The notes beneath the pieces are model-generated. The model did no database searches. It was not told where the DNA came from and saw only the letters and a program-made list of their open reading frames with translations. From Enterobacter soli ATCC BAA-2102 (lineage in GTDB: Bacteria; Pseudomonadota; Gammaproteobacteria; Enterobacterales; Enterobacteriaceae), in NCBI RefSeq assembly GCF_001654845.1, contig NZ_LXES01000019.1, forward strand, positions 1 to 64,000: 64,000 nucleotides of DNA, in the 5' to 3' direction. Positions 51,580 through 60,683 of the stretch are shown here, one piece after another. The translations under genes were made by a program, and so were the position numbers. Every line of letters starts with the position of its first letter. The first letter of the stretch is position 1.

Positions 51580-53231
51580 GGAATCATCCAGGTTAAGACA
51601 TAGGCCTGTAGGGTAGTTATCACACCGACCATACAGGTGAATATCAGACTGTGTTTGACGGTAAAGCGGAACAGATCCGACTCTTTACCCACCAGGCCCA
51701 CCGCTGCACAGGCAATGGCGATGGATTGCGGGGAGATCATCTTGCCGGTGACGCCGCCCGTTGTGTTTGCTGCGACCAGCAGCACGTCCGAGACACCGAT
51801 TTGCTGCGCGGCAGTTGCCTGAAGTGCGGCGAAGAGGGCGTTAGACGATGTATCTGAACCCGTCAGGAACACCCCCAGCCAGCCGAGGAACGGCGAGAAG
51901 AAGGTGAAGGCGTGGCTGGTATGCGCCAGAGCCAGCGCCAGCGTGGATGACAGGCCGGAATAGTTCGAGATAAACGCGAATGCCAGCACCATGCCAATGG
52001 AGTAAATCGGCAGCGCCAGCTCTTTAATGGTACTTGCAAAGGTCTGTACCGCTGCGGATGGCTTCATGCGCAGCCACACGACAGAAAGGATAGCCGCAAA
52101 CAGGATGGCCGTGCCGGTCGCGGAGAACCAGTCGAATTTATAGACCGCGGCATACGGCGTGGCGGTGTGCACCACCGGCGGCATACGGGCGACCATTTTG
52201 TCGAGGAACGGTACGGAGATGTTAATCACCATGTCGTACAGCGCACCGCCTGGGGCAAACAACGCTTTAAACGGTGGCACGCTCCACAGCGTAACGGTTG
52301 CGGTCAGGAACAGGAACGGTGACCACGCGCGAATGACCTGACCCGCGGTATACCCGGTGCGCGCCAGCGTTTGATCAACCTGCGATGCACCCATATCTGC
52401 AAAGCGGAAAATACGTACCGGCTGCCAGCGTTTGAGGAACAGCGTCAGGCAAACCAGCGAAACCAGCGAAGAGATAATATCCGGCAGTTCCGGCCCGAGG
52501 AGGTTTGAGCTGAGGAACTGAGCAATGGCAAATGAACCACCTGCCACCATTACCGCAGGCCAGGTTTCTTTCACGCCACGCCAGCCGTCCATAATCGCCA
52601 TGATCCAGAACAGCACGATAATGGTCAGGAACGGCAACTGACGACCCACCATCTGGCCGATTTCAAAGCTGTCCAGCCCGGTGACTTGCCCGGCAACCAG
52701 AATCGGGATCCCCATCGCACCAAACGCGACCGGCGCCGTGTTTACGATCAAGCACAGACCCGCGGCGTAAAGTGGGTTAAAGCCAAGACCAACCAGCAGC
52801 GCCGCCGTGATCGCAACAGGTGCGCCAAAACCGGCAGCCCCTTCAAGGAACGCGCCGAAGGAGAAACCGACAATCAGCATCTGTAAGCGCTGATCGGGGG
52901 TGATCGAGAGAATCGACGAACGGATGATGTCAAACTGCCCGGTTTTCACCGAGATTTTATAGACAAAGACCGCGGCGATGATGATCCACGCTATCGGCCA
53001 CAGCCCGTAGAAGAAGCCGTACACCACAGAGGCCAGCGCATGATCGACCGGCATTTTGTAGAAGAACAGTGCCACCATCAGGGCGATGGCTACGGTATAT
53101 GTTGCAGCAAGGTAGCCCTTCAGCTTGAGCTTAATCAGCGCAAAGAAGAAGAACAGGATCGGTAGCGATGCGATCAGGCTTGAAAGCCAGATATTCCCGG
53201 CCGGATCGTAGTTTTGTTGCCAGAGGCTCAT
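51576..53231 (-). CDS. lldP: L-lactate permease LldP
   Basis: Inner-membrane lactate:proton symporter (also takes D-lactate and glycolate in E. coli). It has 551 residues, as in E. coli, with 12 or more hydrophobic segments. Family landmarks are [17 protein letters not shown] (about 118-134) and [14 protein letters not shown] in the C part. First gene of the lldPRD operon. Confidence 0.96.
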   Translation of the reverse strand: MSLWQQNYDPAGNIWLSSLIASLPILFFFFALIKLKLKGYLAATYTVAIALMVALFFYKMPVDHALASVVYGFFYGLWPIAWIIIAAVFVYKISVKTGQFDIIRSSILSITPDQRLQMLIVGFSFGAFLEGAAGFGAPVAITAALLVGLGFNPLYAAGLCLIVNTAPVAFGAMGIPILVAGQVTGLDSFEIGQMVGRQLPFLTIIVLFWIMAIMDGWRGVKETWPAVMVAGGSFAIAQFLSSNLLGPELPDIISSLVSLVCLTLFLKRWQPVRIFRFADMGASQVDQTLARTGYTAGQVIRAWSPFLFLTATVTLWSVPPFKALFAPGGALYDMVINISVPFLDKMVARMPPVVHTATPYAAVYKFDWFSATGTAILFAAILSVVWLRMKPSAAVQTFASTIKELALPIYSIGMVLAFAFISNYSGLSSTLALALAHTSHAFTFFSPFLGWLGVFLTGSDTSSNALFAALQATAAQQIGVSDVLLVAANTTGGVTGKMISPQSIAIACAAVGLVGKESDLFRFTVKHSLIFTCMVGVITTLQAYVLTWMIP

Positions 53232-53305
53232 GCAGGTCTCCAGGGGACCGCACAGTCAGTTTCGCGGTGAGTCTACGCTCATCTCGGCGTCACAGTCTGT
53301 GTAAA

Positions 53306-53321
53306 AGTGGTCCTGCCAATA
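53306..53321. promoter_or_regulatory. LldR operator O2 candidate
   Basis: AGTGGTCCTGCCAATA matches the TGG-N5-CCA dyad of FadR-subfamily regulators. It lies 75 bases before lldP, where the downstream operator sits in E. coli. Confidence 0.6.
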
Positions 53322-53350
53322 GTGTGATGTAGGGTTAATGACAATGAATG

Positions 53351-53367
53351 GTTAATCAGATGTTATC
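53351..53367. promoter_or_regulatory. ArcA-type direct repeat
   Basis: GTTAATCAGATGTTATC has two half-sites 11 bases apart, the spacing of ArcA boxes. A further GTTAAT lies at 53334. ArcA represses lldPRD without oxygen in E. coli. Confidence 0.5.
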
Positions 53368-53430
53368 GGTGAGCAATGGTTTTGTGAGCAAAGATTATGG
53401 AAGTGTGAACCAGGGGAGGGATGTTTGATG

Positions 53431-53447
53431 AATTGGTTGGGCCAATT
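53431..53447. promoter_or_regulatory. LldR operator O1 candidate
   Basis: AATTGG-TTGGG-CCAATT is a perfect 6 bp dyad of the FadR/LldR type. Its centre is about 126 bases upstream of the O2 candidate, close to the O1-O2 distance in E. coli. Confidence 0.75.
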
Positions 53448-53468
53448 TGAAGCGGGTGGGGCCTGATG

Positions 53469-53559
53469 CCCTCACCCCGGCCCTCTCCCACGGGGAGAGG
53501 GAGAAAACCGCACCGTTCAGTCCCCTCGCCCCTATGGGGAGAGGGTTAGGGTGAGGGGG
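53469..53559. repeat. Inverted pair of GAGAGGG palindromic repeats (locus B)
   Basis: Unit 1 (53469-53501) runs tail-then-hairpin (CCCTCACCCCGG, then CCCTCTCCC/GGGAGAGGG). Unit 2 (53522-53559) runs hairpin-then-tail (TTAGGGTGAGGG). The two are therefore mirror images around about 53511, as in REP/BIME pairs. They end nine bases from the yibL stop. Confidence 0.85.
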
Positions 53560-53567
53560 AAAATTGT

Positions 53568-53930
53568 TCAGAATGCAGTCTTACAGAAACCCGTCATCTC
53601 TTTCAGGCCCATTTCGCGGCCGAGTTCCGTCATCGGGTGTACGACGACCAGGCCACGCACGCTTTTCTTCAGCTTGCCCATATCGGCCTGTTCTTTTTTG
53701 GTGATCGCACGACGGTGCGGCATGTTCATCAGTTTCTGCGCTTCTTTGCTCAGCTTCTGACCTTTCACTTCGCGCAGGCGCTCGATTTCGGTTTCCAGCG
53801 TGGCGATCTCTTTTTCCAGCTCAGCGTATTTCTCAGCGGCATCAACCAAAGAGAGATCGGCCTGCTGGTGGCGGATCAGATCCAGACGGTCGCTCAGGCG
53901 TTTAATTTCGTTCTTTTCGACTTCTTTCAT
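53568..53930 (-). CDS. yibL: YibL, DUF2810 ribosome-associated protein
   Basis: A 120-residue basic protein very like E. coli YibL. Start at MKEVEK; a GTG one codon earlier is also in frame. A predicted coiled coil spans about 5-58 ([15 protein letters not shown]... [12 protein letters not shown]), followed by a conserved basic half with [16 protein letters not shown]. coli YibL has been found with ribosomes; its function is unknown. It lies between mtlR and the lld region. Confidence 0.88.
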   Translation of the reverse strand: MKEVEKNEIKRLSDRLDLIRHQQADLSLVDAAEKYAELEKEIATLETEIERLREVKGQKLSKEAQKLMNMPHRRAITKKEQADMGKLKKSVRGLVVVHPMTELGREMGLKEMTGFCKTAF

Positions 53931-53988
53931 CACAAATGACTCTAAAAACGGGGGATTTACAGGGAAGGATACACCAATGTGCGCAGGC

Positions 53989-54579
53989 TTACTTCTGAAA
54001 CGCTTTTTTTAAGCTGATTCGGGAAATCAGCTCAGTCAGGGAAAGGACCATGGTAGAACGGACAACCTGTTGATAACGAAGCTTTTGCATCGCATACAGC
54101 TCAGGATCGCTGTTATCAAAATGCGGTGCCGGAGGCAGCGCGGTGACGCAGTGCAGCTCGCCAAAGGGCCCCAGAATTTCGTCATCGGTAAAGGCATATT
54201 CATTACCGTCATGATTTAACTCTTCGCGCAGCGCCATTAACAGCTCAGCGTCTTCATACTCTGGCCTGCTGAGCACACCAAGGCCGTAAATCAGCTTCAG
54301 ACGCACGGATAAATCGCCCAGCGGTCCGTCTCCGTCCAGTAACGGTTCTACAGCATATTTTACCGCGTAGTCGTCTTTGCGAAACACCTGAAGCACCAGG
54401 ATATTCACCGCCTCGGTTAATAACTCGACGGCGGCAATCAGGAAGCTTCGTACGGTTTTGCCAGCATTCAGACGCTCAAGCACACGATTTTCAAAGGCCT
54501 GGGTTTGTTCCATTATTGCCTGCATATCTGACAATCTGTTATCTGGGCGCAGGATAACCTGCGCCGCATTCTGCATCAT
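53989..54579 (-). CDS. mtlR: Mannitol operon repressor MtlR
   Basis: Represses mtlADR without a recognised DNA-binding domain. It has 196 residues (195 in E. coli); the N-terminal 12 residues differ, the rest is nearly the same, with [18 protein letters not shown] and the [16 protein letters not shown] stretch. Its start overlaps the mtlD stop, so it is coupled to mtlD. Last gene of the operon. Confidence 0.95.
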   Translation of the reverse strand: MMQNAAQVILRPDNRLSDMQAIMEQTQAFENRVLERLNAGKTVRSFLIAAVELLTEAVNILVLQVFRKDDYAVKYAVEPLLDGDGPLGDLSVRLKLIYGLGVLSRPEYEDAELLMALREELNHDGNEYAFTDDEILGPFGELHCVTALPPAPHFDNSDPELYAMQKLRYQQVVRSTMVLSLTELISRISLKKAFQK

Positions 54580-55724
54580 TTGGTTGCGTTATATGCGTTA
54601 ACCGCCTCCACAACCACGTTGCTGTTGGCATCCAGGCCTGAAACCTGCGCCAGCGCAGCTTGCGGGCCTTCATCGCCAATCAGTTTCGCCAGCTCAAGCG
54701 CCTGTGGATCTTGCTCGCTGCGGTAGTGCATGGCAGCGGCAATCCCTTTCACCAGGTTGGCGTGCGGCAGGCCGTATTCCAGCGTGCCCAGCAGTGGCTT
54801 AATCAGACGGTCGCCCGCGCTCAGTTTACGCAGTGGCTGACGGCCAACGCGCTCAACGTCATCTTTCAAATACGGGTTTTCAAAACGACCGAGGATTTTC
54901 TGGATGTATGCTGCATGTTTTTCAGCATCAAAACCGTAGCGTTTGATCAGCACCGCGCCGCTCTCTTCCATTGCACCTTTTACCACAGCGCGGATTTTCT
55001 CATCGAGAATCGCGTCACGGATGGTCTGATGACCGGCCAATTTTCCGAGGTACGCGGTTATAGCATGACCGGTGTTCAGCGTGAAGAGTTTACGTTCGAC
55101 AAATGCCATCAGGTTATCAGTTAATTCCATCCCCGGGATGGTTGGCAGCGCGCCTTTAAACTGCGTTTTATCGACAATCCATTCGCTGAAGGTTTCAACG
55201 GTCACTTCCAGCGGGTCGTTGGTGGCGGATTCAGACGGCGGAACGATACGGTCAACGGCGGAATCAACAAAGCCAACGTGCGCTTCAACCCAGGCTTTAT
55301 CTTCGTCGGCCACGGCGGACAGAACGTGGCCTTTCAGCTGCGTGGTGCCGCGAACCATGTTTTCACAGGCGATGATGTTCAGCGGGGTATCAATACCCTG
55401 CGCTTTACGTTTTGCCAGACCTTTCGCCACCGCAGGGGCGATACGTTCAAGCACAACCGGGCCGACCGCCGTGGTCACCAGGTCAACGCTTGCGATCAGA
55501 TCAACCACGTCATCACCGATGCTGCTTACCGCATTCACGCCAGAAACGGTTTCGACCTGCTCGTTTTCTCCCACGACGTGAACCTGATAGCTATGACGGG
55601 CATTCAGGGCGTCTAGCACCACCTGGTTCACATCGGCGAATGTCAGCGTAATGCCCGCGTCTGCCAGCAACTTGCCGATAAAGCCACGACCAATATTACC
55701 TGCGCCAAAATGTAATGCTTTCAT
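54576..55724 (-). CDS. mtlD: Mannitol-1-phosphate 5-dehydrogenase
   Basis: Oxidises mannitol 1-phosphate to fructose 6-phosphate with NAD. It has 382 residues from MKALHFGAG, as in E. coli; six upstream in-frame codons are not used. NAD site GAGNIGRGF (7-15), and the polyol dehydrogenase signature around [10 protein letters not shown] (about 213). Between mtlA and mtlR. Confidence 0.96.
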   Translation of the reverse strand: MKALHFGAGNIGRGFIGKLLADAGITLTFADVNQVVLDALNARHSYQVHVVGENEQVETVSGVNAVSSIGDDVVDLIASVDLVTTAVGPVVLERIAPAVAKGLAKRKAQGIDTPLNIIACENMVRGTTQLKGHVLSAVADEDKAWVEAHVGFVDSAVDRIVPPSESATNDPLEVTVETFSEWIVDKTQFKGALPTIPGMELTDNLMAFVERKLFTLNTGHAITAYLGKLAGHQTIRDAILDEKIRAVVKGAMEESGAVLIKRYGFDAEKHAAYIQKILGRFENPYLKDDVERVGRQPLRKLSAGDRLIKPLLGTLEYGLPHANLVKGIAAAMHYRSEQDPQALELAKLIGDEGPQAALAQVSGLDANSNVVVEAVNAYNATK

Positions 55725-55753
55725 AGTGTTAACCTTCATCAATGTTTTTACCC

Positions 55754-55810
55754 GAGAGGGCTGGGGTGAGGCATTTCCCTCACCCTAACCCTCTCCCAAA
55801 GGGAGAGGGG
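55754..55810. repeat. Pair of GAGAGGG palindromic repeats between mtlA and mtlD (locus C)
   Basis: A partial unit (55754-55771, GAGAGGGCTGGGGTGAGG) is followed by a full one in the opposite sense (55778-55810, CCTCACCCTAACCCTCTCCC AAA GGGAGAGGG). It lies inside the mtl operon, and such hairpins often stabilise the upstream message (mtlA) relative to the next gene. Confidence 0.85.
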
Positions 55811-55822
55811 ATAGTTTGGAAC

Positions 55823-57730
55823 TTACTTGCTCAGCAGTGCCAGCACTTCTTCCACGCTGGTGGTGCTTGCCAGACGCTCGATGACTGATTCGTCATCCAG
55901 GGCGTTGGTCAGGCTGGTAATCACCTGAATGTGCTCGTTGTTGCGAGCGGCGATACCAATCACCAGACGGGCGATGTCGTCTTCTTCTTCACCGAAGCGT
56001 ACACCCTGTGGATACTGACAGAACACCACGCCGGTTTTCAGTACGCGGTCTTTCGCTTCAACCGTACCGTGCGGAACCGCGATGGATTCACCCAGGTAGG
56101 TTGGGGTCAGTTTTTCACGTTCCAGCATGGCGTCAACATACTCAGGCTGAACGTAACCGCCTTTCACCAGCTGCTCGCCCGCAAAGCGAATGGCTTCTTC
56201 TTTGTGGGTCGCAGTGCGGCCCAGGAAGATGTTTTCCGCACCCAGTCTGAACAGGTGGCTGTCGTTCGCATCGAAGCTGTCTTTCAGGCTATCGCGGACT
56301 TTCACTTCGTTGTCTTCGTGGCGTTGTGCCGCAACCAAACGTTCAGTCAGGTTGGTATACAGGCCGCTGTCGAGGAAGTTGGTCAGCGAAATATGCTGCG
56401 CCTGTGGCACCTGACGCATAGCGCGTTCGGTCAGATCGCGGTGCGTGATAACCAGGTCAACATCCGGTGGCAGGCTGTTAATCGCGCTGTTGGTTACAGA
56501 GATATTGCTCAGACCGGCATCCTGTACTTTCTTACGCAGCACGCCTGCACCCATTGCGCTGGAACCCATACCGGCGTCGCAGGCAACGATGATTTTACGT
56601 ACGTGGCTCAGATCGTTAGACACATCACCCGCCGCCAGCGGGGTCGCGCCTTTGGATTCCGCTTTCATGTCGTGCATACGACGGGTTGCTGCTTCGATAT
56701 CGTCTTCTTCTTTCACTTTGCTGGTTTTCAGCAGGATAGAAGAGACAACGAAGGAGACTGCCATTGCCGCACAGATAGCCGCGATGTTAGCGAAGTAAGC
56801 GCCTTTCGGGGTCATCGCCAGCACGGCCAGGATAGAGCCCGGAGAGGCAGGAGAAACCAGACCGCCGCCCAGCACGCTCAGAGTGAACACGCCAGTCATA
56901 CCGCCGAGGATAACGGCCAGGATAAGACGTGGGTTCATCAGCACGTATGGGAAGTAAATTTCGTGGATACCCCCCAGGAAGTGAATGATAGCCGCACCGC
57001 CCGCAGACTGTTTTGCACTGCCACGGCCAAAGAAGATGTACGCCAGCAGAACACCCATACCCGGACCTGGGTTCGCTTCAATCAGGAAGAAGATAGACTT
57101 CCCGAGGTCATGAGACTGCTGAATACCCAGCGGTGAGAAGATACCGTGGTTGATGGCGTTGTTAAGGAACAGGATTTTCGCCGGTTCAACAAAGATAGAC
57201 GCCAGCGGCAGCATGTCGTGCGCAACCATGAAGTTAACGCCTGCTGCCAGAATTTTGGACAGCACTTCAACTGCCGGGCCAATGCCGAGGAAGGCCAGAA
57301 TCGCCAGGATCATACCGATGATGCCAGCGGAGAAGTTGTTCACCAGCATTTCGAAGCCGGATTTGATTTTACCATCAACCCAGACGTCGAATTTCTTGAT
57401 TGCCCAACCGCCCAGAGGACCGGCAATCATTGCACCGAGGAACATCGGCATATCCGCACCGACAATCACACCCATGGTGGTGATAGCACCCACCACACCG
57501 CCACGATCACCGCCAACCAGACGACCACCGGTAAAACCGATGAGCAGCGGCAGCAGGTAAGTAATCATTGGGCCAACAAGCTTCGCCAGCGTTTCGTTAG
57601 GCAACCACCCTGTCGGAATGAACAATGCAGTGATGATACCCCACGCGATAAACGCGCCGATATTTGGCATCACCATGTTGCTGAGGAAACGACCAAAGCT
57701 TTGTACTTTGATCTTGAAATCGGATGACAT
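55823..57730 (-). CDS. mtlA: Mannitol-specific PTS enzyme IICBA
   Basis: Takes up and phosphorylates D-mannitol. It has 635 residues (E. coli 637), with all three domains: IIC membrane part (about 1-340, including GGIHEIYFPYVL near 253-264), IIB with phospho-acceptor C384 (ACDAGMGSS) and IIA with H554 (AVPHGTV). Both acceptors keep the E. coli numbering. First gene of mtlADR, under the long upstream control region with CRP sites. Confidence 0.98.
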   Translation of the reverse strand: MSSDFKIKVQSFGRFLSNMVMPNIGAFIAWGIITALFIPTGWLPNETLAKLVGPMITYLLPLLIGFTGGRLVGGDRGGVVGAITTMGVIVGADMPMFLGAMIAGPLGGWAIKKFDVWVDGKIKSGFEMLVNNFSAGIIGMILAILAFLGIGPAVEVLSKILAAGVNFMVAHDMLPLASIFVEPAKILFLNNAINHGIFSPLGIQQSHDLGKSIFFLIEANPGPGMGVLLAYIFFGRGSAKQSAGGAAIIHFLGGIHEIYFPYVLMNPRLILAVILGGMTGVFTLSVLGGGLVSPASPGSILAVLAMTPKGAYFANIAAICAAMAVSFVVSSILLKTSKVKEEDDIEAATRRMHDMKAESKGATPLAAGDVSNDLSHVRKIIVACDAGMGSSAMGAGVLRKKVQDAGLSNISVTNSAINSLPPDVDLVITHRDLTERAMRQVPQAQHISLTNFLDSGLYTNLTERLVAAQRHEDNEVKVRDSLKDSFDANDSHLFRLGAENIFLGRTATHKEEAIRFAGEQLVKGGYVQPEYVDAMLEREKLTPTYLGESIAVPHGTVEAKDRVLKTGVVFCQYPQGVRFGEEEDDIARLVIGIAARNNEHIQVITSLTNALDDESVIERLASTTSVEEVLALLSK

Positions 57731-57870
57731 AAAACACCCCTTCTTATGTTTACGCTTAGGCTTGCGGCCCGAGGTTTATCGTTAATGTGCGGCGGCAGAG
57801 GTAGCCGGGCCCTGTTCATGCTGTGAAATCTGGCACTGAATCGTTCAACTGTCCAGACAGCGAAATTTTG

Positions 57871-57886
57871 TGTGATCTCAGTCACG
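57871..57886. promoter_or_regulatory. CRP site 1 upstream of mtlA
   Basis: TGTGA-TCTCAG-TCACG: 9 of 10 key bases of the CRP consensus TGTGA-N6-TCACA. It is the site nearest mtlA, 141 bases from the ATG. Confidence 0.75.
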
Positions 57887-57914
57887 TAAATGTAGGGGGT
57901 GTGGTATTTAATGA

Positions 57915-57930
57915 AGTGATCTGTGTCACA
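57915..57930. promoter_or_regulatory. CRP site 2 upstream of mtlA
   Basis: AGTGA-TCTGTG-TCACA: 9 of 10 consensus bases, 44 bases upstream of site 1. Confidence 0.75.
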
Positions 57931-57987
57931 AAATCGATGTGCAAAAAAAACTCAACGCGTGTAAAAAGCGCAAAAAGCACAGTGTTT

Positions 57988-58003
57988 TGTGATGTTTGTC
58001 ACA
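57988..58003. promoter_or_regulatory. CRP site 3 upstream of mtlA
   Basis: TGTGA-TGTTTG-TCACA: a perfect match to both half-sites, 73 bases from site 2. Confidence 0.85.
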
Positions 58004-58031
58004 TTTGATGTTCGCCAGTTTGTTTCTGTAA

Positions 58032-58047
58032 TGTGATTAGATTCACA
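58032..58047. promoter_or_regulatory. CRP site 4 upstream of mtlA
   Basis: TGTGA-TTAGAT-TCACA: a perfect match to both half-sites, 44 bases from site 3. The spacings 44, 73 and 44 are close to whole helical turns. Confidence 0.85.
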
Positions 58048-58385
58048 AAAAATTTTTATGCAGATTTCTCTGGATGTGATCAACGGCAAACTCTGTTTTT
58101 CAGTTCACAGCCAGGATGTAATAAAAGAGCATCTAAAGCGAAAAAATGCATGTGCGAGTGTGTTATGGCGAAAAGTGAAAACCTGGATTACGCTCATATG
58201 TAAGGTTAAGTTTATTATTATTCAGGATATATTTTGACACGCTTATAAACTTGCATGGAGATATAATAAAAAACCATACTCTGCGGCCCTGAAAATAATT
58301 TCAGGTATTGCGATTAAATTAATTTAATTTGTGTGCTTATTATTTTATTTATTTAATGAGTTATCGTTGCTTGAGTGAGGGGAAT

Positions 58386-58742
58386 ATGTTTCTCAACTAC
58401 TTTGCGCTGGGCGTGTTAATTTTCGTGTTCCTGGTTCTGTTTTACGGAATCATCGCTATTCATGATATTCCCTATAATATGGCCAAAAAACGCAATCATC
58501 CCCATGCTGATGCAATCCATACCGCCGGGTGGATAAGCCTGTTTACGCTCCATGCCATTTGGCCGTTTTTATGGATTTGGGCAACGCTGTACCAGGAAGA
58601 TCGTGGCTGGGGCATGCAGAACCATATCACAAAGCCTGATGAGGTCCCCGGCATGGATGCTCTGGCCAAACGCGTGGCCGAATTAGAACAAAAACTGGCT
58701 GCCGCTCAATCGCCAGCAGATAAGAATACGTCGGAGCACTGA
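58386..58742 (+). CDS. yibI: Inner-membrane protein YibI (DUF3302)
   Basis: A 118-residue protein with two membrane helices (about 5-28 and 45-68) and a polar C-terminal tail with a short coiled-coil stretch ([13 protein letters not shown]). Similar to E. coli YibI. Start at MFLNYF behind GAGGGG. Its stop is two bases before yibH, as in E. coli; the pair probably forms one envelope unit of unknown role. Confidence 0.88.
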   Translation: MFLNYFALGVLIFVFLVLFYGIIAIHDIPYNMAKKRNHPHADAIHTAGWISLFTLHAIWPFLWIWATLYQEDRGWGMQNHITKPDEVPGMDALAKRVAELEQKLAAAQSPADKNTSEH

Positions 58743-58744
58743 TC

Positions 58745-59881
58745 ATGGATCTGTTGATTATTTTGACCTATGTGGCTTTTGCCTGGGCAATTTTTAAGAT
58801 ATTCCGTATTCCTGTAAACCAGTGGACGCTCGCCACCGCGACATTAGGTGGGGTGTTTATTGTTGCGGGACTCATTTTATTAATGAACTATAACCACCCA
58901 TATACCTTTACGGCGCAAAAAGCGGTTATTTCGATTCCCATTACGCCGCAGGTTACGGGTATAGTGAGTGAGGTTACGGATAAAAATAACCAGCTCATTA
59001 AAAAAGGCGAAGTGTTATTTAAACTGGATCCAGGCCGCTACCAGGCACGCGTCGACCGACTGCAAGCAGACCTGGTGACCGCCACGCACAATATCGATAA
59101 CCTGAAAGCACAGCTTTCGGAGGCCGTCGCCAATACCACGCGAGTGTCTGCTGAGCGTGACCGCCTGTATAAAGATTATCAGCGTTACCTGAAAGGCAGC
59201 CAGGCGAAGGTTAACCCATTCTCTGAAAGCGATATCGATAACGCACGCCAGAACTATCTGGCACAGGATGCGCTGGTGAAAGGCTCTGTGGCTGAACAGA
59301 CGCAGATCCAGAGTCAGTTAGACAGCATGGTTAACGGTGAGCAATCTCAGGTAGCCTCCTTGCGCGCCCAGCTTGCTGAAGCCAAATACAACCTTGATCA
59401 AACCATCGTCCGTGCACCGAGTAACGGTTATGTCACGCAGGTTTTAATTCGCCCAGGGACATACGCAGCGGCGCTGCCGCTGCGACCGGTGATGGTGTTT
59501 ATTCCTGAACAGAAACGGCAGATCGTTGCCCAGTTCCGTCAGAACTCGTTACTGCGTCTGAAACCGGGTGATGAAGCTGAAGTGGTATTCAATGCACTAC
59601 CAGGACAGGTGTTCTCCGGTAAACTCACCAGCATTCTGCCAGTGGTTCCGGGCGGCTCTTATCAGGCCCAGGGAGCGTTGCAATCGCTGACCGTAGTGCC
59701 GGGTACGGACGGTGTGCTGGGCACGATCGAGCTTGACCCGAATGCTGATGTCGATGCATTACCAGACGGTATTTATGCTCAGGTCGCGGTTTATTCCGAC
59801 CATTTCTCGCATGTTTCCGTCATGCGTAAAGTGTTGTTGCGTATGACCAGCTGGATGCACTACCTCTATCTCGATCACTAA
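58745..59881 (+). CDS. yibH: HlyD/EmrA-family membrane fusion protein YibH
   Basis: A 378-residue periplasmic adaptor-type protein, the same length as E. coli YibH. N-terminal membrane helices (about 2-45), a biotinyl-lipoyl-like half ([17 protein letters not shown]), a coiled-coil hairpin (about 100-215) and a beta-barrel part ([13 protein letters not shown]). No matching inner-membrane pump is encoded next to it; the small YibI may be its partner. The transported substrate, if any, is unknown. Confidence 0.9.
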   Translation: MDLLIILTYVAFAWAIFKIFRIPVNQWTLATATLGGVFIVAGLILLMNYNHPYTFTAQKAVISIPITPQVTGIVSEVTDKNNQLIKKGEVLFKLDPGRYQARVDRLQADLVTATHNIDNLKAQLSEAVANTTRVSAERDRLYKDYQRYLKGSQAKVNPFSESDIDNARQNYLAQDALVKGSVAEQTQIQSQLDSMVNGEQSQVASLRAQLAEAKYNLDQTIVRAPSNGYVTQVLIRPGTYAAALPLRPVMVFIPEQKRQIVAQFRQNSLLRLKPGDEAEVVFNALPGQVFSGKLTSILPVVPGGSYQAQGALQSLTVVPGTDGVLGTIELDPNADVDALPDGIYAQVAVYSDHFSHVSVMRKVLLRMTSWMHYLYLDH

Positions 59882-59890
59882 TCTCTCCAG

Positions 59891-59923
59891 GGCAGGAATG
59901 CGATATGCATACCTGCCTTTTTT
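59891..59923 (+). terminator. Terminator after yibH
   Basis: The GGCAGG...CCTGCC stem has an inner ATGC/GCAT pairing and is followed by six T's. It separates yibI-yibH from yibF. Confidence 0.85.
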
Positions 59924-59971
59924 CATTGCTTGATCCATACTGACCTCTTTGTGGGCATTCAGGATCAGGCA

Positions 59972-60580
59972 ATGAAACTTATCGGCAGCTATACCAGTCC
60001 CTTCGTGCGTAAAATCTCGGTTCTTCTGCTGGAGAAAGGGATTGAATTTGAATTCGTCAATGAACAGCCCTATAACGCCGAAAATGGCGTTGCCCGGTTC
60101 AATCCGCTAGGGAAAGTCCCGGCGCTGGTAACTGATGATGGCGAGTACTGGTTTGACTCTCCCATCATTGCGCAATACATCGAACTGCTGGGCGTGGCGC
60201 CGGCCATGCTTCCGGCCGATGCGAAAGCGGCACTGGCGGTGAAACAGATTGAGGCCCTGGCCGATGGCATTATGGACGCGGCGCTGGCTTCCGTACGTGA
60301 GCAGGCAAGACCTGCCGCCCAGCAGTCGGAAACGGAACTGGTGCGTCAGCGCGAAAAAATCAGCCGTAGTCTGGATATGTGCGAGCAGCTCATCCGGGAT
60401 GGCATCATCCAGAGTGATAGCCTGAACCTGGCGACGATCGCTATTGCCTGCGCCATCGGCTATCTCAATTTCCGTCGTGTTTCTCCTGGCTGGTGTGTAG
60501 AGCGCCCGCTGCTGGTTAAGCTTGCCGAAACGCTCTTCCAGCGTGAGAGTTTTGCCCAGACTGAACCGCCTAAGGCTTGA
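59972..60580 (+). CDS. yibF: Glutathione S-transferase-like protein YibF
   Basis: A 202-residue GST-fold protein, as in E. coli YibF. The N-terminal thioredoxin-like domain starts [19 protein letters not shown]; the cis-proline KVPALV (about 50) and [10 protein letters not shown] (about 65) bind glutathione in this family. A helical C-terminal domain follows. The substrate is unknown. Start at MKLIGS; an upstream ATG lies too near the terminator. Upstream of selAB. Confidence 0.92.
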   Translation: MKLIGSYTSPFVRKISVLLLEKGIEFEFVNEQPYNAENGVARFNPLGKVPALVTDDGEYWFDSPIIAQYIELLGVAPAMLPADAKAALAVKQIEALADGIMDAALASVREQARPAAQQSETELVRQREKISRSLDMCEQLIRDGIIQSDSLNLATIAIACAIGYLNFRRVSPGWCVERPLLVKLAETLFQRESFAQTEPPKA

Positions 60581-60635
60581 TTCGGGTTATAACACTTCGG
60601 CTCGGGAGGTTGTACAATCCCTCTTCACATCGACT

Positions 60636-60657
60636 CCCTCTCCCGTCGGGAGGGGGG
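60636..60657. repeat. Degenerate GAGAGGG-type hairpin (locus D)
   Basis: CCCTCTCCCGTCGGGAGGGGGG is a shortened, decayed version of the repeat hairpin, in the 103 base gap between yibF and selA. Confidence 0.55.
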
Positions 60658-60683
60658 ATGATAATCCATTGCCAGGCGCTTTC

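Larger units (their letters stand above)
53232..53567. other. lldPRD control region and repeat pair
   Basis: This 336 base gap between lldP and yibL has no gene. From the lldP side it holds a downstream LldR-type operator (53306-53321), a GTTAAT direct repeat of ArcA type (about 53334-53367), an upstream LldR-type operator (53431-53447) and an inverted pair of GAGAGGG repeats (53469-53559). Confidence 0.8.
57731..58385. other. mtlA-yibI control region
   Basis: This 655 base gap between divergent genes has no believable coding frame. The mtlA-proximal half holds four CRP-type sites within about 180 bases. The yibI-proximal half (about 58140-58380) is AT-rich with no recognised element. In E. 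coli the mtl promoter region is also unusually long and has several CRP sites. Confidence 0.8.

Noticed and set aside
53469-53559. Possible CRISPR-like repeat array
   Set aside because: There are only two units, in opposite orientation and with unequal length, and no spacers of constant size. Hairpin-plus-tail pairs fit REP-type elements.
55931-57136. A 401-codon open frame on the plus strand
   Set aside because: It lies wholly antisense to mtlA, whose three PTS domains are certain. Its product is His/Arg/Gln-rich and low in structure, as expected of a reverse-frame shadow in GC-rich DNA.
57823-58008. A 61-codon frame in the mtlA-yibI gap
   Set aside because: It runs through three of the CRP sites, has no ribosome site and has a Cys/Ser-rich product without likeness to any family I know.
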